Shown here in pieces: positions 20,752 through 23,466 of a stretch of 23,466 nt of DNA. The notes below the pieces were generated by a model that worked only from the letters and a program-made list of their open reading frames with translations, was not told where the DNA came from and did not search any database. The DNA is from an uncultured Collinsella sp. (lineage in GTDB: Bacteria; Actinomycetota; Coriobacteriia; Coriobacteriales; Coriobacteriaceae): the NCBI GenBank assembly GCA_937937835.1, contig CALDBJ010000012.1, positions 1 through 23,466 on the forward strand. The letters run 5' to 3'. Position 1 is the first letter of the stretch. Each line of letters begins with the position of its first letter. Position numbers and translations under genes: made by a program.

Positions 20752-23433
20752 ATGGCACAGACCACGACAGATACCGCCACCAGCACCGTCTCCGGCGCCG
20801 GGGCCGCCAGCTCATTCTCGGGCGGCACGGGAACCGAGGCAGAGTTCGGCTCGCTCGGCGCGCTCTCCCCCACCTGGTGGGAGCCCGAGGACGGCAGTGA
20901 GCCCGAACCATGGCTCACGCCCGAGCAAGCCTTCGAACGCTTCTTTGAATGGACAAGCGATCGCGGCATTGAGCTGTGGGACCACCAGGAAGAGGCCCTC
21001 ATGGACCTAGCCGCCGGAGATCACGTCATTTTGGGAACACCGACCGGATCGGGTAAATCGCTCGTCGCGCTGGGCATGCTCTTTATGGGCATGGCACAGG
21101 GCAAGCGTTGCTATTACACGGCCCCTATCAAGGCCTTGGTCAGCGAAAAGTTCTTCGATCTGGTGCAGGTACTCGGCCGCGATAACGTCGGCATGATCAC
21201 CGGCGATACGCATATCAATACCAAGGCGCCCGTCATCTGCTGCACGGCCGAAATCCTTGCCAACGATGCACTGCGCGAGGGCGAGGGCGCCGACGTGGGC
21301 TGCGTGGCCATGGACGAGTTCCACTACTTTGCCGACCCCGACCGCGGCTGGGCCTGGCAGGTGCCGCTGCTCACCCTGCCCCACACGCAGTTTATGCTCA
21401 TGAGCGCCACGCTCGGCGATGTCACCGCCATCGCCGCCTCACTCGAGGAACACACCGGCGCTGCTTGCGACTTGGTTGTCGACGCCCCACGCCCCGTGCC
21501 GCTGAGCTACGACTACGTGACGACCTCGCTCGAGGGCACGGTCGAGCTCGCCATGCGCCGCGGCGAGGCCCCGCTCTATATCGTGCACTTTAGCCAAGAT
21601 GCCGCCCTTGCGACGGCACAGTCGCTCGCCAATTTTGGCATCGCCAGCAAGGAGCAGCGCGAGGCCATTAAGGAAGCCGCCAAAGGCACGAGCTTCTCGA
21701 CGGCCTTTGGCAAGATCCTCAAGCGCTTGCTTGGCTGCGGCGTCGGCGTGCACCACGCCGGTATGCTGCCGCGCTATCGTCTGCTGGTCGAGCGCTTGGC
21801 GCAGCAGGGCCTGCTGCCTGTCATCTGCGGCACCGATACGCTCGGCGTCGGCATCAACGTACCCATCCACACCGTGGTCCTCACCGCACTCACCAAGTTC
21901 GATGGCTACAAGATGCGTCGTCTGCGCGCCCGCGAGTTCCATCAGATTGCCGGTCGCGCCGGCCGTTCGGGCTTCGATACCGAGGGCATGGTCATCGCCG
22001 AGGCCCCGGAGCACGAGATCGAGAACGCCAAGCTCATGGCCAAGGCGGGTGACGACCCCAAGAAGCTCCGCAAGATTAAAAAGAAGAAGCCCCCCGAGGG
22101 CTTTGTCACCTGGAACAAGCAGACCTTTGAGCGTCTGATTGAGACGCAGCCCGAGACGCTCAAGCCGCGCCTGCGCATCACGCACTCCATGGTGATTAGC
22201 GTGGTCGAGCAGGGCGGCGACGCCCGTGCCCGCGTACACGACCTCATCGAGACGAGCCTGCAGACCCCCGAGGAAAAGGCCAAGCTCGAGGTTCGCGCCG
22301 ATGAAATCTTCGCCACACTCATCGATTCCGGCGTCGTCGTTCGCACCGAGGTGCCGCCCGCACCCGACGCCCCGACTGACGCCGCACCAGACATTGACTA
22401 TGCACTGACGGTCGATCTGCCCGAGGACTTTGCGCTCGATCAGCCGCTCTCGCCGTTCTTGCTTGCCGCGTTGGAGCTGCTCGATCCCGAGAGCGAGACC
22501 TATACCATGGATCTGATCTCGATGGTCGAGGCAACGCTCGAGGACCCCAAGCAGGTGCTGCGCGCACAGGAGCGCGCTGCGCGCGACCGCGCGATGGCCG
22601 AAATGAAGGCTGACGGCGTCGAGTATGAGGAGCGCTTGGAGCGCATTCAAGACGTCACATACGAAAAGCCGCTCGAGGATTTGCTCGACGCCGCCTTTGA
22701 CAAGTACTGCCAGGAAGTGCCCTGGGCAAACGACTATCAGCTCTCTCCCAAGAGCGTCCTGCGCGATATGCTGGAAAGCGCGAGCGATTTTAAGGGCTAC
22801 ATTCAAAAGCTCGGCATCGCCCGCTCCGAGGGCATTCTGCTGCGCTACCTAGCCGAGGCCTACCGTTCACTCGACCGCACCGTGCCCATCGAGAAGCGCG
22901 ACGAGCGCCTGCGCGACATTATCTCGTGGCTGGGCTTTGTGGTGCGCTCGGTGGACTCGAGCCTGGTGGACGAGTGGGAGAACGCCGGCAACCCGGCAGC
23001 CCTCGACGCCGCGCCGCCGCAGGGCATCGACGAGGTCGTGGCGGACCGCCGCGGCTGCACGCTGTTGGTGCGCAACGCGCTCTTCCGCCGCGTGACCCTT
23101 GCCGCTCGCGAGCACGTTCGCGACCTGGGCGAGCTCGACGACGACTGGGGCATGAGCGAGATCCGCTGGCAAAAAGCACTCGACGCTTACCACGAGCAGC
23201 ACGAGGAAATCCTCACCGACGGAGATGCCCGCAGCGCCGCGATGTTTTCCATTGACGAGTCCGACGAGAAGACCGCGCACGTATGGCACGTGCACCAGAT
23301 CTTTGCCGACGAGGATGGCGACCACGACTTTGGCATCATGGGCGATGTCGATCTGGACGCCACGCAAGACGGCGGCGAGGTCATCTTCAAAAACTACCGC
23401 GTCGGCTTTATCGAGGACCTGCTCGAGGACTAG
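20752..23433 (+). CDS. Ski2-like DEAD/DEAH-box helicase with DUF3516 domain
   Basis: 893 residues from ATG 20752. A disordered Thr/Ser/Ala/Gly-rich leader of about 60 residues precedes the helicase core. Motif I is GTPTGSGKS (95-103), Ia TAPIKALVSEKF, II DEFH (188-191), III SAT (218-220), V GTDTLGVGINVP and VI QIAGRAGRSG (398-407). The second half (about 450-893) is the DUF3516 region of actinobacterial Ski2-like helicases, with KIKKKKPPEGFVTWNKQTFE and a helical, acidic C-terminus. The family is likely to unwind RNA or structured nucleic acid using ATP, but substrates are not established. The family is widespread in actinobacteria as a chromosomal gene, so it is probably housekeeping and unrelated to the other helicase at 11384. 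The start is the first Met before the conserved part; its ribosome binding site is weak. Confidence 0.9.
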   Translation: MAQTTTDTATSTVSGAGAASSFSGGTGTEAEFGSLGALSPTWWEPEDGSEPEPWLTPEQAFERFFEWTSDRGIELWDHQEEALMDLAAGDHVILGTPTGSGKSLVALGMLFMGMAQGKRCYYTAPIKALVSEKFFDLVQVLGRDNVGMITGDTHINTKAPVICCTAEILANDALREGEGADVGCVAMDEFHYFADPDRGWAWQVPLLTLPHTQFMLMSATLGDVTAIAASLEEHTGAACDLVVDAPRPVPLSYDYVTTSLEGTVELAMRRGEAPLYIVHFSQDAALATAQSLANFGIASKEQREAIKEAAKGTSFSTAFGKILKRLLGCGVGVHHAGMLPRYRLLVERLAQQGLLPVICGTDTLGVGINVPIHTVVLTALTKFDGYKMRRLRAREFHQIAGRAGRSGFDTEGMVIAEAPEHEIENAKLMAKAGDDPKKLRKIKKKKPPEGFVTWNKQTFERLIETQPETLKPRLRITHSMVISVVEQGGDARARVHDLIETSLQTPEEKAKLEVRADEIFATLIDSGVVVRTEVPPAPDAPTDAAPDIDYALTVDLPEDFALDQPLSPFLLAALELLDPESETYTMDLISMVEATLEDPKQVLRAQERAARDRAMAEMKADGVEYEERLERIQDVTYEKPLEDLLDAAFDKYCQEVPWANDYQLSPKSVLRDMLESASDFKGYIQKLGIARSEGILLRYLAEAYRSLDRTVPIEKRDERLRDIISWLGFVVRSVDSSLVDEWENAGNPAALDAAPPQGIDEVVADRRGCTLLVRNALFRRVTLAAREHVRDLGELDDDWGMSEIRWQKALDAYHEQHEEILTDGDARSAAMFSIDESDEKTAHVWHVHQIFADEDGDHDFGIMGDVDLDATQDGGEVIFKNYRVGFIEDLLED

Positions 23434-23466
23434 CCGAACATACTGGAACGAAACGAAGCGGGGTCG

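Noticed and set aside
21439..22806. 455-codon minus-strand frame opposite the DUF3516 helicase
   Set aside because: It is a shadow of a complete helicase gene, with no start signal and no family match.

Overview
The window looks like a chromosomal segment of a high-GC, anaerobic Coriobacteriia-type actinomycete, with Collinsella or a close gut relative as my best guess. The reasons are the strong G/C bias at third codon positions, a DUF3516 Ski2-like helicase of actinobacterial type, an electron-confurcating lactate dehydrogenase operon typical of strict anaerobes, and secreted proteins with Ala-rich signal peptides. The genus is an inference; no rRNA or other marker gene is present. No tRNA, rRNA, CRISPR array, transposase, integrase or phage gene was seen.

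Layout. (1) 3-113: the 3' end of an unknown + strand gene whose stop overlaps the stop of the next operon. (2) 3735-110, minus strand: GlcD-type FAD oxidoreductase, EtfB, and EtfA with an N-terminal ferredoxin domain. The genes are tightly coupled and resemble the Ldh/EtfBC complex of Acetobacterium. (3) 3736-4080: a 345-base divergent intergenic region with two inverted repeats and possibly a dispersed repeat. (4) 4081-7286, plus strand: a five-gene cluster of poorly characterised proteins: one small cytoplasmic protein, one membrane-anchored protein, one secreted beta-rich protein, one small protein with a sortase-like LAQTG signal, and one large Cys-containing secreted protein. (5) 7405-8121: DUF554 membrane protein.

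(6) 8210-13828, plus strand: a three-gene operon of TerB_N/TerB_C protein, BrxD-like (DUF2791) ATPase and Lhr/BrxHI-like SF2 helicase. This is the architecture of the Shango anti-phage system. An intercistronic hairpin with two competing pairings separates the ATPase from the helicase. (7) 16626-13846, minus strand: bacterial Elp3 (tRNA U34 modification) followed directly by a membrane-anchored spermidine-synthase-like protein. (8) 18344-16723, minus strand: a membrane-tethered XRE regulator overlapping a DUF4097 membrane protein, which looks like an envelope-sensing pair. (9) 18612-20442, plus strand: a Trm9-like SAM methyltransferase, a clear intrinsic terminator, and a TrmB-like tRNA methyltransferase with an altered signature motif. 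(10) 20443-20751: an intergenic region carrying a striking 21-22 base inverted repeat. (11) 20752-23433: DUF3516 Ski2-like helicase.

Two themes stand out. One is the compact Ter/ATPase/helicase operon, probably a Shango-type defence or DNA-processing module, with a possible built-in attenuator before its helicase gene. The other is the co-location of Elp3 with a Trm9-like methyltransferase. In eukaryotes these enzymes act in turn to make mcm5U34, so the region may encode a minimal bacterial version of that wobble-uridine pathway.
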